From contig NZ_FMVC01000001.1 in the NCBI RefSeq assembly GCF_900101855.1, positions 310,001-374,000 on the forward strand: a stretch of 64,000 nucleotides of DNA, given 5' to 3'. The stretch is from Flavobacterium anhuiense. Its GTDB lineage: Bacteria; Bacteroidota; Bacteroidia; Flavobacteriales; Flavobacteriaceae. A model generated the notes under the pieces. That model was not told the origin of the DNA. It worked only from the letters and a program-made list of their open reading frames with translations, and ran no database searches. Every line of letters begins with the position of its first letter. Position 1 is the stretch's first letter. This document shows positions 37,276-46,165 of the stretch, piece after piece. The position numbers were made by a program, and so were the translations under genes.

Positions 37276-38334
37276 ATGAAAAATACATCTTTAATTGCTT
37301 TTTTACTTTTAAGCTTATCCTTTACAGCTTGCAAAAAAGATACTTTAGCTCCAATTCAGCCGAATGCCGTAAAACCAACAGCGGTTACAGAAGCTTTGCC
37401 TCACGATACAGACGATCCTTCAATCTGGATTAATCCAACTGATGCTTCAAAAAGTATTATTGTGGGAACAGACAAAGACACAGATGGCGGTTTGTATGCT
37501 TTTGATTTAAATGGAAAAATACTTAAAAAATCAATTCCGCTAAAACGTCCAAACAATGTTGATATCGCTTACGGATTAATTATCGACGGAAAAAAGGTAG
37601 ACGTTGCAGTTACTACAGAACGTGAAGAAAATAAAATCAGAATTTTCACTTTACCAGATTTAGAGCCTATTGATAATGGCGGAATTCCAGTTTTTGAAGG
37701 AGAAATGCAACGCGATCCAATGGGAGTTGCTTTATACACCCGTAAAACCGACGGAAAGATTTTTGCTATTGTAGGAAGAAAAACAGGCCCTTCTGGAAGT
37801 TATTTATGGCAATATGAACTTTCTGGAAATGGAAAATTCGCTGCTGCGAAAGTGGTTCGCAAATTTGGAACTTACAGTGGCAAAAAAGAAATTGAAGCAA
37901 TTGCTGTAGATAACGAATTAGGTTTTGTTTACTATTGCGATGAACAAGCTGGAATTAGAAAATACAAAGCAGATCCAGCTTTAAATGATAATAAAGAATT
38001 GGCTTTCTTCGGTCAGAAAGATTTTAAAGCAGATCATGAAGGAATTGCGATTTATAAAAAAACAGATTCTACAGGATATATTTTAGTGTCAAATCAGCAA
38101 GCAAATAGCTTTATGGTTTATCCGAGAGAAGGTGCAAAAGGAAATGCAAACAATCATCCGTTATTGGCTGAAGTGCCAACTTCTACAATTGAATGTGATG
38201 GTGCAGATGTTACGAGCGTAAACTTAGGTCCAAAATATAAAAACGGACTTTTTGTAGCCATGAGCAACGGAATGACTTTCCATTATTATGCTTGGGATTT
38301 AATCCAGAAACGTATAGACGAAGCTAAAAAATAA
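37276..38334 (+). CDS. Beta-propeller phytase lipoprotein (3-phytase-like)
   Basis: A 352-residue lipoprotein (signal ends LSLSFTAC; Cys about 18). The sequence shows the beta-propeller phytase pattern: DTDDPSIWINPTDASKSIIV, KDTDGGLYAFDLNGK, RPNNVDIAYG, QRDPMGVALY and DHEGIAIYKK. These calcium-dependent enzymes remove phosphate from phytate. The Cys is followed by KKD, so export to the surface is possible but not shown. With the receptor just upstream it forms a two-gene phosphate-scavenging unit. The next hairpin also serves the convergent pckA gene. Confidence 0.88.
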   Translation: MKNTSLIAFLLLSLSFTACKKDTLAPIQPNAVKPTAVTEALPHDTDDPSIWINPTDASKSIIVGTDKDTDGGLYAFDLNGKILKKSIPLKRPNNVDIAYGLIIDGKKVDVAVTTEREENKIRIFTLPDLEPIDNGGIPVFEGEMQRDPMGVALYTRKTDGKIFAIVGRKTGPSGSYLWQYELSGNGKFAAAKVVRKFGTYSGKKEIEAIAVDNELGFVYYCDEQAGIRKYKADPALNDNKELAFFGQKDFKADHEGIAIYKKTDSTGYILVSNQQANSFMVYPREGAKGNANNHPLLAEVPTSTIECDGADVTSVNLGPKYKNGLFVAMSNGMTFHYYAWDLIQKRIDEAKK

Positions 38335-38403
38335 AAGTTTCAAGGTTTTCAGTCGCAGTCCCGTGTTCAGTGTCTATTTTTTTTACTGCGATTGGAAACC
38401 AAC

Positions 38404-38440
38404 TAAAAAAAAGCTGCTCATAAATGAACAGCTTTTTTAT
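38404..38440. terminator. Terminator between phytase and pckA
   Basis: AAAAAGCTGCTCAT and ATGAACAGCTTTTT pair with one mismatch, with A and T runs on the two sides, so it can end transcription from both convergent genes. Confidence 0.72.
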
Positions 38441-38459
38441 TTTGAACTAAAAATTCCTT

Positions 38460-40064
38460 TTATTCTGTAATTGGTGCGCCTGCTAAGATTTCAGCATTGG
38501 CAAACTCTTCAAATTTGGCAAAATTAGCTTTAAATTTATGAGCTAATTCTAACGCTTTTTTATCGTATAAATCTTTGTCTTCCCAAGTATTTCTAGGATT
38601 TAAAATTTCCACTGGAACATTTGGACAATCTTGAGGAATTTCAATTCCAAATACTTCATGATTTTTAAACGCTACATCATTCAATTCTCCTTTTAATGCA
38701 GCAGTAATCATAGCACGAGTATATTTCAGCTTCATACGGCTTCCTGTTCCATAAGCTCCACCAGTCCATCCTGTGTTAATTAACCAAACTTTTACTCCCG
38801 CATCTTTCATTTTCTTGCTTAACATTTCAGCATAGCGAGTTGGGTGCAAAGGCATAAATGGCGCTCCAAAACAAGCAGAGAAGTTTGGTTGAGGCTCAGT
38901 TACACCCGCTTCTGTTCCAGCAACTTTTGCTGTATATCCAGAAATAAAGTGGTAAGCCGCCTGACCTGGAGTCAATCTTGAGATTGGAGGCAAAATTCCG
39001 AAAGAATCAGCCGTTAAGAAAAATATATTTTTTGGATTGTGTCCAACCAAACCTGGCTGTACATTATCAATATGCGTAATTGGGTAACTTACACGAGTGT
39101 TTTGTGTGATAGAAACATCATCAAAATCAACAACGTTTGTTCCTGCTTTGAAAACCACATTTTCTAAAAGCGCTCCTTTTTTGATTGCTCTAAAAATGTC
39201 TGGTTCATTTTCTTCTGTTAAATTAATCACTTTTGCATAGCATCCACCTTCAAAATTGAAAACAGTGTTTTCATTTGTCCAGCCGTGCTCATCGTCTCCG
39301 ATTAATTTACGTTCTGGATCTGCAGATAAAGTTGTTTTTCCTGTACCAGACAATCCGAAGAAGATTGCTGTGTCTCCTGCTTCACCAACATTGGCGCTAC
39401 AGTGCATTGGAAGTGTATTTTTGAAAACTGGAAGAATAAAGTTTAATGCAGAAAAAATTCCTTTTTTCATTTCTCCTGTATAACCTGTTCCACCAATTAA
39501 AGCAATTTTTTTAGTAAAATCTAAAATAGCAAAATTAGACTGGCGTGTTCCGTCTACAGCAGGATCTGCCATAAAACTTGGAGCACAAACTACTGTCCAT
39601 TCTGGAGCAAAGTTTGCCAGTTCTGAAGCTTCTGGGCGTAAGAACATATTGTAGCAAAACAAATTTGACCAAGCTGTTTCTGTTACAACACGAACATTCA
39701 ATCTATAATTTGGATCAGAGCACACATAAGAATCGCGAACAAAAACTTCTTTGTTTGATAAAAATGCTGTTACCTTATTATAAAGCTTTTCAAAAGCTTG
39801 GGGCTCAAAGGGGATATTTACATTTCCCCACCAAACTTGATCTTTAGTAATATCGTCTTTTACGATAAAACGATCTTGTGGAGAACGACCTGTAAATTCG
39901 CCTGTATTAATCGCTAACGCTCCGGTAGAATTCTCAACACCTTGACCTGACTGCAAAGTAATCGCATGTAATTCATCTGCAGATAGTTGATAACGAACTT
40001 TTGCATTTTCAATTCCTAACTCTTTTAACGAAATCGATTGCGCGAAAACTGTATTAGTGTCCAT
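38460..40064 (-). CDS. pckA: Phosphoenolpyruvate carboxykinase (ATP)
   Basis: A 534-residue cytoplasmic enzyme of usual length. Recognisable parts are FTGRSPQDRFIVKD near residues 55-70, IGGTGYTGEMKKGIFS, GLSGTGKTTLSADPERKLIGDDEHGW (the P-loop and metal site), SYPITHIDN and NTGWTGGAYGTGSRM. It converts oxaloacetate to phosphoenolpyruvate for gluconeogenesis. Single-gene unit; the upstream gap of about 300 bases is AT-rich. Confidence 0.96.
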   Translation of the reverse strand: MDTNTVFAQSISLKELGIENAKVRYQLSADELHAITLQSGQGVENSTGALAINTGEFTGRSPQDRFIVKDDITKDQVWWGNVNIPFEPQAFEKLYNKVTAFLSNKEVFVRDSYVCSDPNYRLNVRVVTETAWSNLFCYNMFLRPEASELANFAPEWTVVCAPSFMADPAVDGTRQSNFAILDFTKKIALIGGTGYTGEMKKGIFSALNFILPVFKNTLPMHCSANVGEAGDTAIFFGLSGTGKTTLSADPERKLIGDDEHGWTNENTVFNFEGGCYAKVINLTEENEPDIFRAIKKGALLENVVFKAGTNVVDFDDVSITQNTRVSYPITHIDNVQPGLVGHNPKNIFFLTADSFGILPPISRLTPGQAAYHFISGYTAKVAGTEAGVTEPQPNFSACFGAPFMPLHPTRYAEMLSKKMKDAGVKVWLINTGWTGGAYGTGSRMKLKYTRAMITAALKGELNDVAFKNHEVFGIEIPQDCPNVPVEILNPRNTWEDKDLYDKKALELAHKFKANFAKFEEFANAEILAGAPITE

Positions 40065-40365
40065 AAATTTTTAAGTTGTGTGTGATTTTTTGTTTAAAGC
40101 AAAATTACAGATTAATTTTTATTTCTTTCAAAATACTTAAATTTCACTTTGATTTATACGAAAAAAGAGAAATTTCACTTTAAAAATTACAAAAAGAAAA
40201 AAATAACCGCTTCTAATTTATTTAATTACAACTTATTAAGTGATTTTGTTATATTATTTTTGTTTAACAAGAGAAAATACAAAAAAGTCACACAAATAAA
40301 GTTATATGTTATTTATGTGACAAAATTAAAGATTAATTCTTAGACAGAATTTTTTTTTCGGGATT
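40065..40365. other. AT-rich gap upstream of pckA
   Basis: About 300 bases, very A/T-rich, between the pckA start and the DUF423 stop. It should hold the pckA promoter (minus strand) but I cannot place it. A lysine-rich open frame on the plus strand (40149-40343) looks like chance. Confidence 0.6.
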
Positions 40366-40752
40366 TTATGATTTTCTCTTCAAAATCGTAAAGAATAATA
40401 GCGCCCAAGCAATAATTAATAAGAAACCACCCAAAGGTGTTGCGAATACGATAATTTTAGATTCAAACAAAGTGTAGTCTTTTGTTGCCAATAAATAGAT
40501 TGAACCGCTGAAAAGCAAAACGCCAGCCACTACCAAATTATAGATCGTTTTTAAGGTCTTTTCTGCAAGGTCTTTTTGCGTTGATAAAAAAAGAAGAAAA
40601 AGAGCGTGGTACATTTGGTAACGAACACCAACTTCAAAAGTATTTAATTGGTCAACCGACAGATATTTTTTCAATAAATGAGCACCAAAAGCACCCAAAA
40701 TAATAGCTAACATACCAACAAAAGCTCCAGTTAAAATGATTCTTCTTTTCAT
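40366..40752 (-). CDS. DUF423 family membrane protein
   Basis: The ATG at 40750-40752 gives 128 residues; an upstream in-frame start lies in AT-rich leader. Four membrane helices; family motifs GMLAIILGAFGAHLLKKYL, FEVGVRYQMYHALFLLFL and ATPLGGFLLIIAWALL. DUF423 (YwdK-like) proteins are small membrane proteins of unknown function. Divergent from the saccharopine-dehydrogenase-like gene. Confidence 0.92.
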   Translation of the reverse strand: MKRRIILTGAFVGMLAIILGAFGAHLLKKYLSVDQLNTFEVGVRYQMYHALFLLFLSTQKDLAEKTLKTIYNLVVAGVLLFSGSIYLLATKDYTLFESKIIVFATPLGGFLLIIAWALLFFTILKRKS

Positions 40753-40890
40753 AATATATCTCTTTTGAAATTTCAAACAAAAATACTTCAAACGAACTGA
40801 AAAACCGCCTTTGTTTCTAGATTATTTAGAACAAAATCAGATTATCTTTTGGGTTTTGCGAAAAAAATAATTTTATTTTATTTAATTTGA

Positions 40891-40910
40891 ATTGTTATAT
40901 TTATAACAAT
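40891..40910. promoter_or_regulatory. Perfect 20-base palindrome, probable operator
   Basis: ATTGTTATA, spacer TT, TATAACAAT: 9-base perfect arms ending 4 bases before the -7 box at 40915. Position overlapping the core promoter suggests a repressor site; binder unknown. Confidence 0.5.
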
Positions 40911-40914
40911 TAAA

Positions 40915-40922
40915 TATATTTG
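40915..40922 (+). promoter_or_regulatory. -7 promoter box of the saccharopine-dehydrogenase-like gene
   Basis: TATATTTG matches TAnnTTTG and ends 17 bases before the ATG at 40940, the same spacing seen for mvaD and the pseudouridine synthase gene. Confidence 0.6.
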
Positions 40923-40939
40923 TGTTAAATATTTAAGAC

Positions 40940-42304
40940 ATGAGAAACATTTTAATATTTGGAGCAGGAAGATCTGCATCTTCTTTGATTCGCTATTTAT
41001 TATCAAAATCTAATGAAGAAAAACTGCATTTAACGGTAGCTGACCTTTCATTGAATCTTGCGAAAGCAAAAACACAAGATCATCCAAATGCCACTCCGCT
41101 TGCCTTAGATATTTTTAATGCCGACGAAAGAAAAAAAGCTATTGAAAATGCATCAATAGTTATTTCGATGCTTCCTGCGCATCTGCATATTGAAATTGCA
41201 AAAGACTGCCTTGAATTCAAAAAACATCTTGTTACGGCATCTTATATAAGTGACGCTATGCAGGCTTTAAACGAAGAAGCCATCAAAAACAATCTGATTT
41301 TCATGAACGAAATTGGTCTTGATCCAGGAATCGATCATATGAGCGCCATGAAAGTCATTGACGAAATCAGATCGAAAGGCGGTAAAATGCTTTTGTTTGA
41401 ATCTTTCTGCGGCGGACTTGTAGCTCCTGAATCTGACAATAATTTATGGAACTACAAATTTACTTGGGCGCCAAGAAATGTAGTTTTGGCGGGTCAAGGC
41501 GGTGCTGCAAAGTTTATTCAAGAAGGGACTTATAAATATATTCCGTATAGCGCTTTGTTTCGCAGAACCGAATTTCTAGAAGTAGAAGGTTACGGAAAGT
41601 TTGAAGCGTATTCTAACCGCGATTCTCTTAAATATCGTTCGGTTTATGGTTTAGATGATATTCTTACTTTATATAGAGGTACAATCAGAAGAGTGGGTTA
41701 TTCTCGCGCTTGGAATATGTTTGTACAGCTTGGAATGACTGATGATAGCTATATTTTAGAGGGGTCAGAAAATATGAGTTATCGTCAGTTTATCAATTCT
41801 TTCCTTCCGTATCATCCAACAGATTCTGTCGAAATTAAAACTCGATTGATCTTAAAAATCGATCAGGACGATATTATGTGGGACAAGCTTTTGGAACTGG
41901 ATTTATTTAACCCAAACAAAAAAGTAAATCTGCCAAATGCTACTCCTGCTCAAATCTTGGAAAAAATCTTGACCGACAGCTGGGCTCTTGAACCTGAGGA
42001 CAAAGATATGATCGTGATGTATCATAAATTTGGTTACGAACTGAATGGCGAAAAGAAGCAAATCGATTCTAAAATGGTTTGTATTGGCGAAGACCAAACG
42101 TATACTGCAATGGCAAAAACAGTCGGACTTCCAGTTGCGATTGCTACTTTATTAATCTTGAACGGAAAAATCACAACTCCAGGCGTTCAGCTTCCGATTA
42201 AAAAGGAAGTTTACGAACCAATTTTGAAGGAGTTAGAAGAATATGGGGTCATTTTTAACGAACAAAATGTACCTTATTTTGGATACAATCCAGATTTGTT
42301 CTAG
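40940..42304 (+). CDS. Saccharopine dehydrogenase-family oxidoreductase
   Basis: A 454-residue cytoplasmic protein. NAD(P)-binding start NILIFGAGRSASSLIRYLL, central NEIGLDPGIDHMSAMKVID and ESFCGGLVAPESDNNLWNYKFTW match the saccharopine reductase/dehydrogenase family, which makes or breaks saccharopine in lysine metabolism. Bacteroidota homologues are often annotated this way without proof of substrate. It is followed by a strong terminator and preceded by a palindrome plus -7 box, so it is probably a single-gene unit with its own control. Confidence 0.87.
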   Translation: MRNILIFGAGRSASSLIRYLLSKSNEEKLHLTVADLSLNLAKAKTQDHPNATPLALDIFNADERKKAIENASIVISMLPAHLHIEIAKDCLEFKKHLVTASYISDAMQALNEEAIKNNLIFMNEIGLDPGIDHMSAMKVIDEIRSKGGKMLLFESFCGGLVAPESDNNLWNYKFTWAPRNVVLAGQGGAAKFIQEGTYKYIPYSALFRRTEFLEVEGYGKFEAYSNRDSLKYRSVYGLDDILTLYRGTIRRVGYSRAWNMFVQLGMTDDSYILEGSENMSYRQFINSFLPYHPTDSVEIKTRLILKIDQDDIMWDKLLELDLFNPNKKVNLPNATPAQILEKILTDSWALEPEDKDMIVMYHKFGYELNGEKKQIDSKMVCIGEDQTYTAMAKTVGLPVAIATLLILNGKITTPGVQLPIKKEVYEPILKELEEYGVIFNEQNVPYFGYNPDLF

Positions 42305-42358
42305 TCTGGATTCTGCATGTTTATTTTTAGAATTTTTTTTTAATTAGTTTTTAATTTT

Positions 42359-42391
42359 ATCCGCTTCTCCCATCAAGAAGCGGATTTTTTT
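42359..42391 (+). terminator. Terminator after the saccharopine-dehydrogenase-like gene
   Basis: ATCCGCTTCT and AGAAGCGGAT flank a short loop and are followed by a T run, about 55 bases after the stop. Confidence 0.85.
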
Positions 42392-42518
42392 CTTTTTAAG
42401 GGACAGAAGTGCAAAGTAACAGAGTGACAAAGGTTTTATGCTAATATAAAAAGGCTTTAGCCAAATATTATTATTCTACAAAGTCCAGCGTTAGCTAGAA
42501 TCTTTCCAATAGCCTTTG

Positions 42519-44183
42519 TTACTTTGTCTCTTTGCTACTTTGAATTGTTATTGGCAAAGTATAAAGCACACGAACTGGCTGTCCATTTTGAATTCCTGGA
42601 TTCCATTTTGGAGAAAGTTTTAAAACACGAATTGCCTCATCGCCTAATCCAAAACCTAAATCTTTTACTACTTGAAATTCTGAAAGCGAACCGTCTTTTT
42701 CAATCATAAATTCTACTAAAATTTTCCCTTCAATTTTATCTGCTGGTGATTTAAAATTTTTCCCAATAAATTTGTAGAACTCCAATATTCCTCCTGGAAA
42801 TTCTGGCTGTCTTTCGATATCGTTAACCACTGCTGTAGTTTCTTTTCCTGGCGTTTCTCGAATTTTATTTTTATGTGCATCTTCATTAGCCATAATTGTT
42901 ATGGTTCCGGCATTTCGCACCTGATTTTCACCATACGCTTTATCATAACCTTCAGCAGTAAACAATGTTACTTGATAACTTTGTGGAAACCTCTTGCTTC
43001 TGGCGTTTTTATAAACAAAACTATTAAAGTAAGAAACAAAATGATCTGCTTGATATTCATTCAATTTCGAATTAGAAACATGTTTGCCATCAATCCAAAC
43101 TGCATAATTATTGCTATTCTTAAAGCTTTCATATTCCTTTAAATCTGGAGATTTTTTCGCGAGAAATGGCTGAGGAGGAATACTTTTTTTCTCCTGTTCT
43201 GTCAGCTCAGAATATTTCTTTTTAACAATAATGCCATTATTTTTGTTTTTGAAAACAAAAGCCGTTTTTGAATAGTATTTGTCGAGAGACGAAACATTCT
43301 GTTCTGTTTTTACATCAGTTTTAATTTCTTGAGCTATTGTTTCTACGCACAAGAGAAACATTAACCCAACAGCAATAGGCAAGGCAGCAATTTTCTTTAG
43401 AAACGCTACATTTTTTGATGTTGTTTTTTTCATCATAATTAATCGTTTTTTTGTTACTAAATAATTCAAATTACTGGCCAAGTAAATCGTTTGATTTCCA
43501 CTACTCTTTTCTAAAAGTAAATTTTGATAAAATGGAACATTCTTATAAATTGTTACAATTTCTTGATCGGCAAGAAATTCATGATTGAGCTGTATCGCTT
43601 TTTTATAAAATAAAAAGATCGGGTTAAACCAAAAAACGGTCTTTAAAAACTCCACAAACAAAATATCTAATGTGTGCTTTTGTGTAACATGAACCAATTC
43701 ATGCGCGTATAACTCTGCTTCAATATTTTGCTTATTATAATCATCGGCATTGATAAAAATATAGTTCAAAAAAGTGTGCGGAAGGATTTTTTCTTCTACC
43801 AAAATCAATTTTGAATTCTTAAAATCAACTGATGGATTACATTTTATTTTAGATCTAAAATTTATAATGTTTCTTCCAAATCTTATTGCCAATATTAAAG
43901 TTACAAATGCATACAAACTCCATAAAAAAACCAATTTATAGTCGGTTTTTTCGACCGCGGTTTCTATATGGATGGGTTGATTTATAGCAATTTGATTTGT
44001 AACATCTAAAGGAATTTCTTTAACAATTTCAAATGAAATATATGGAATGACTAATGAAAGTGCAATCGAAAAAAGCAAAAAAAATCTGTTAAACTGATGC
44101 ATCTTTTCTCGCTCCAATACCAAATGATAAAAGGCAAGAAAAACACCTAAAGCAATCGCCGATTTTAAAAGATACGTTATCAT
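42519..44183 (-). CDS. M56-family membrane metallopeptidase with C-terminal TonB domain
   Basis: A 554-residue protein. Several N-terminal membrane helices bracket an M56/BlaR1-like zinc site (YAHELVHVTQKHTLD, HExxH about 164-168; NHEFLADQ downstream). One more membrane helix (LPIAVGLMFLLCVETIAQE, about 270) leads to a periplasmic part. The last 95 residues (EFPGGILEFYKFIGKNF, VEFMIEKDGSLSEFQVVKD, VRVLYTLPI) are a TonB C-terminal-like domain, where BlaR1 has its penicillin sensor. It follows a BlaI-like repressor with a four-base overlap; it may sense an envelope signal and cut the repressor. Confidence 0.88.
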   Translation of the reverse strand: MITYLLKSAIALGVFLAFYHLVLEREKMHQFNRFFLLFSIALSLVIPYISFEIVKEIPLDVTNQIAINQPIHIETAVEKTDYKLVFLWSLYAFVTLILAIRFGRNIINFRSKIKCNPSVDFKNSKLILVEEKILPHTFLNYIFINADDYNKQNIEAELYAHELVHVTQKHTLDILFVEFLKTVFWFNPIFLFYKKAIQLNHEFLADQEIVTIYKNVPFYQNLLLEKSSGNQTIYLASNLNYLVTKKRLIMMKKTTSKNVAFLKKIAALPIAVGLMFLLCVETIAQEIKTDVKTEQNVSSLDKYYSKTAFVFKNKNNGIIVKKKYSELTEQEKKSIPPQPFLAKKSPDLKEYESFKNSNNYAVWIDGKHVSNSKLNEYQADHFVSYFNSFVYKNARSKRFPQSYQVTLFTAEGYDKAYGENQVRNAGTITIMANEDAHKNKIRETPGKETTAVVNDIERQPEFPGGILEFYKFIGKNFKSPADKIEGKILVEFMIEKDGSLSEFQVVKDLGFGLGDEAIRVLKLSPKWNPGIQNGQPVRVLYTLPITIQSSKETK

Positions 44184-44554
44184 TTTTTCTTTTTTTGAAT
44201 TTCTGAATCGATTATTTTTTTAAGATCTTCCAATTCTGAAGCCGATAAATTGGTTTCGGTTGTAAAAAACGAAGCAAATTGCGAAGCCGAATTATTAAAG
44301 AAATTGCTAATCAGTCCTTTCACATGTTTGGCAAAATAGTCTGTTTTCTTTACCAGCGGATAATACTCTCTCGAATTTCCAAATTCGTTATACGCCACAA
44401 ACTTCTTGTCAATCATCCTTTTCAATAAAGTTGCAACCGTTGTTGTGGCCGGTTTTGGTTCTGGATAGGATTCTAGCAAATCTTTCATAAAAGCTTTTTC
44501 AAGCTTCCATAAATGCTCCATTAACTGTTCTTCTGCATTTGATAATTGTATCAT
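44180..44554 (-). CDS. BlaI/MecI/CopY-family transcriptional repressor
   Basis: A 124-residue winged-helix protein of usual length: LSNAEEQLMEHLWKLEKAFMKDLLE, then KPATTTVATLLKRMIDKKFVAYN, the recognition helix and wing. The C-terminal dimerisation helix includes LSASELEDLKKIIDSEI. In the Bla/Mec systems such repressors are cleaved when a partner M56 receptor is activated. It overlaps both the M56 gene downstream and the DUF6624 gene upstream by four bases, so all three form one operon, which is inferred to control itself. Confidence 0.92.
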   Translation of the reverse strand: MIQLSNAEEQLMEHLWKLEKAFMKDLLESYPEPKPATTTVATLLKRMIDKKFVAYNEFGNSREYYPLVKKTDYFAKHVKGLISNFFNNSASQFASFFTTETNLSASELEDLKKIIDSEIQKKKK

Positions 44555-45513
44555 GGTTTCGTGTTTTCAAGTTTTTCTGTTTCAGCCAATTCCTTTTTAT
44601 ATTCCTCCAAATTCCATTCAATATTCAATTTTGTTGCATATTCGGCCATTGTGCCAAGTCCGACCTCAGCACGCCTTTTGTCTACATTGTCCGGATCTAT
44701 CATTGGCGCTATGCATATTTTACCTGTCTTTTTATTCTTCAAACTCTGACTGCCATAAATTTGTTTTTTTCCCTCTCTCAAAGCTACTCGATCTTCTAAA
44801 TATGCTAGGTTTCCTGGATTGGCATTGCCATTTTTAACGGCCTCTCTCATCATAGGCAGATATTTTTGCTGATATTGTAAATCGGCATGCTGAATAACCA
44901 GAAACAAAGTCTGATTTCCCTGTGTTCCTACCACATTTTTTCCCAACCAGCCTCTTTCGTCCAGTATTTTCATCACCTTAATGAGGTTGATACTGTCTTT
45001 TCTTTCCATAATCTTTCCAATACTGTCAATTTTCTTTTTATCAGGTTTTGTAGCTCTGTAAACATTCATAAACTCTCCACGAATTTCCTGATCTTCGGTA
45101 TAAATTTCTGCAAGTTGTTTTTCTAGCGCCTTATCATAATTTGCGCCAATAACATCCAATTTCTTTTGCAGTTTTTCAATTGTTTTATTCCACTGTTTTT
45201 CTGAGTGCAAGTGCTTTAAATCTTCATCAATTTTTATATGCGCCATATTCTCATATCCGTTATCAATAGAGAGATTCAGCCATTTAAATGCTTTTTTATG
45301 CTGCCCAGCCATAGAAGCCGAACAGCTAGCATTATATAAATCAGACCAAGATTTCTGTTCTATTTTAAACGCTTTATCATAATACGAAACAGACAACTCA
45401 TAATTTTTTGCCGTGTAGCAAGAATCTGCTTTATGAACCCACTCTTTATACGTTTGAGCTTGCATGAAAAGACAGCGCAGCATAATAAAGGAAAGCGTGA
45501 TTATTTTTTTCAT
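44551..45513 (-). CDS. Exported TPR-like protein with DUF6624-like domain
   Basis: A 320-residue protein with a signal peptide (FIMLRCLFMQAQ, cut near residue 19). Residues about 20-110 are TPR-like repeats (ADSCYTAKNYELSVSYYDKAF, YNASCSASMAGQHKKAFKWL). The rest (RGEFMNVYRATKPDKKKIDS, FLVIQHADLQYQQKYLPMMR, LAYLEDRVALREGKKQIYGS) matches DUF6624, a domain common in Bacteroidota with unknown function. It is the first gene of the coupled trio with the BlaI-like repressor and the M56 protein, so it may be the output or a sensor of that system. Confidence 0.82.
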   Translation of the reverse strand: MKKIITLSFIMLRCLFMQAQTYKEWVHKADSCYTAKNYELSVSYYDKAFKIEQKSWSDLYNASCSASMAGQHKKAFKWLNLSIDNGYENMAHIKIDEDLKHLHSEKQWNKTIEKLQKKLDVIGANYDKALEKQLAEIYTEDQEIRGEFMNVYRATKPDKKKIDSIGKIMERKDSINLIKVMKILDERGWLGKNVVGTQGNQTLFLVIQHADLQYQQKYLPMMREAVKNGNANPGNLAYLEDRVALREGKKQIYGSQSLKNKKTGKICIAPMIDPDNVDKRRAEVGLGTMAEYATKLNIEWNLEEYKKELAETEKLENTKP

Positions 45514-45532
45514 GGTTTAGAGATTGGTTAGT

Positions 45533-45964
45533 TTATTTAATATTTTGTTCCGAAATCAATTGTCCTTGATCGTAATTCTTAATTTCCTTTAATTTTCCTT
45601 TGTCCGAGTAAAACTTCCATTCTCCAAAATAAAACCAATGCGTTTCAACCGAATTCGTTTCTAATTTTGTTTTCCCTTTCGATTCCAGTTTCCCGTTTTC
45701 GTAATAACTTTTTACGACACAGATTCCGTTTTTATATTTTTCTGTTTTGTAGATTTTTCCGTTAATGTACGATTTCCATTTTTTAACCGGAAGATCACTT
45801 TTATAATATTCATACGATTTGTAATTCGTTCCATCTTGCGAATAACTATCAATCCAAACACCTTCTTTTTTCTTGTCAATTTTCTGATTGATCGGTTTGC
45901 TTTTACAGCTCAAAAGCATTGAACCTAAAAGAAATAATACAAAGATATTTTTCAAATTCGCCAT
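45533..45964 (-). CDS. MORN/YwqK-like repeat lipoprotein
   Basis: A 143-residue lipoprotein (FVLFLLGSMLLSC, Cys about 20). The body consists of short beta repeats (KSYINGKIYKTEKYKNG, KSYYENGKLESKG, WKFYSDKGKLKEIKNY), the MORN/YwqK type common in Bacteroidota envelope proteins. Some relatives are immunity-like, but no toxin lies next to it. It starts 19 bases upstream of the DUF6624 gene and may be co-transcribed with it. Confidence 0.8.
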   Translation of the reverse strand: MANLKNIFVLFLLGSMLLSCKSKPINQKIDKKKEGVWIDSYSQDGTNYKSYEYYKSDLPVKKWKSYINGKIYKTEKYKNGICVVKSYYENGKLESKGKTKLETNSVETHWFYFGEWKFYSDKGKLKEIKNYDQGQLISEQNIK

Positions 45965-46107
45965 TGTTCTACAATTATAGATTCGTTTCTACAAATGTAG
46001 AGTTAAACTTTAAATATGCAAGAAAAAGAAGTCTTTTTTTTTAGTTACAAAGGTTCAGAGAGACAAAGTGGCAAAGGTTTTCTTTTGAATCTTAAAATAT
46101 GGAAAAC

Positions 46108-46138
46108 AAAAAAAATCCGCTCATTTCTGAACGGATTC
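46108..46138 (-). terminator. Terminator after the TonB-domain gene
   Basis: On the minus strand AATCCGTTCA and TGAGCGGATT form a hairpin followed by eight T, about 27 bases after the TonB-domain gene stop. Confidence 0.75.
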
Positions 46139-46165
46139 TAAACTTACTTACTATGTATATTACTT

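Noticed and set aside
40149..40343. 64-codon lysine-rich frame in the pckA upstream gap
   Set aside because: Low-complexity, all A/T-rich codons, no signal or domain; typical of chance in such DNA.
42519..44554. Beta-lactam resistance regulators
   Set aside because: The repressor and peptidase match Bla/Mec types, but there is no penicillin-sensor domain and no beta-lactamase nearby.
44539..45126. Several overlapping plus-strand frames opposite the DUF6624 gene
   Set aside because: They are antisense shadows of a gene with clear domain and operon support.
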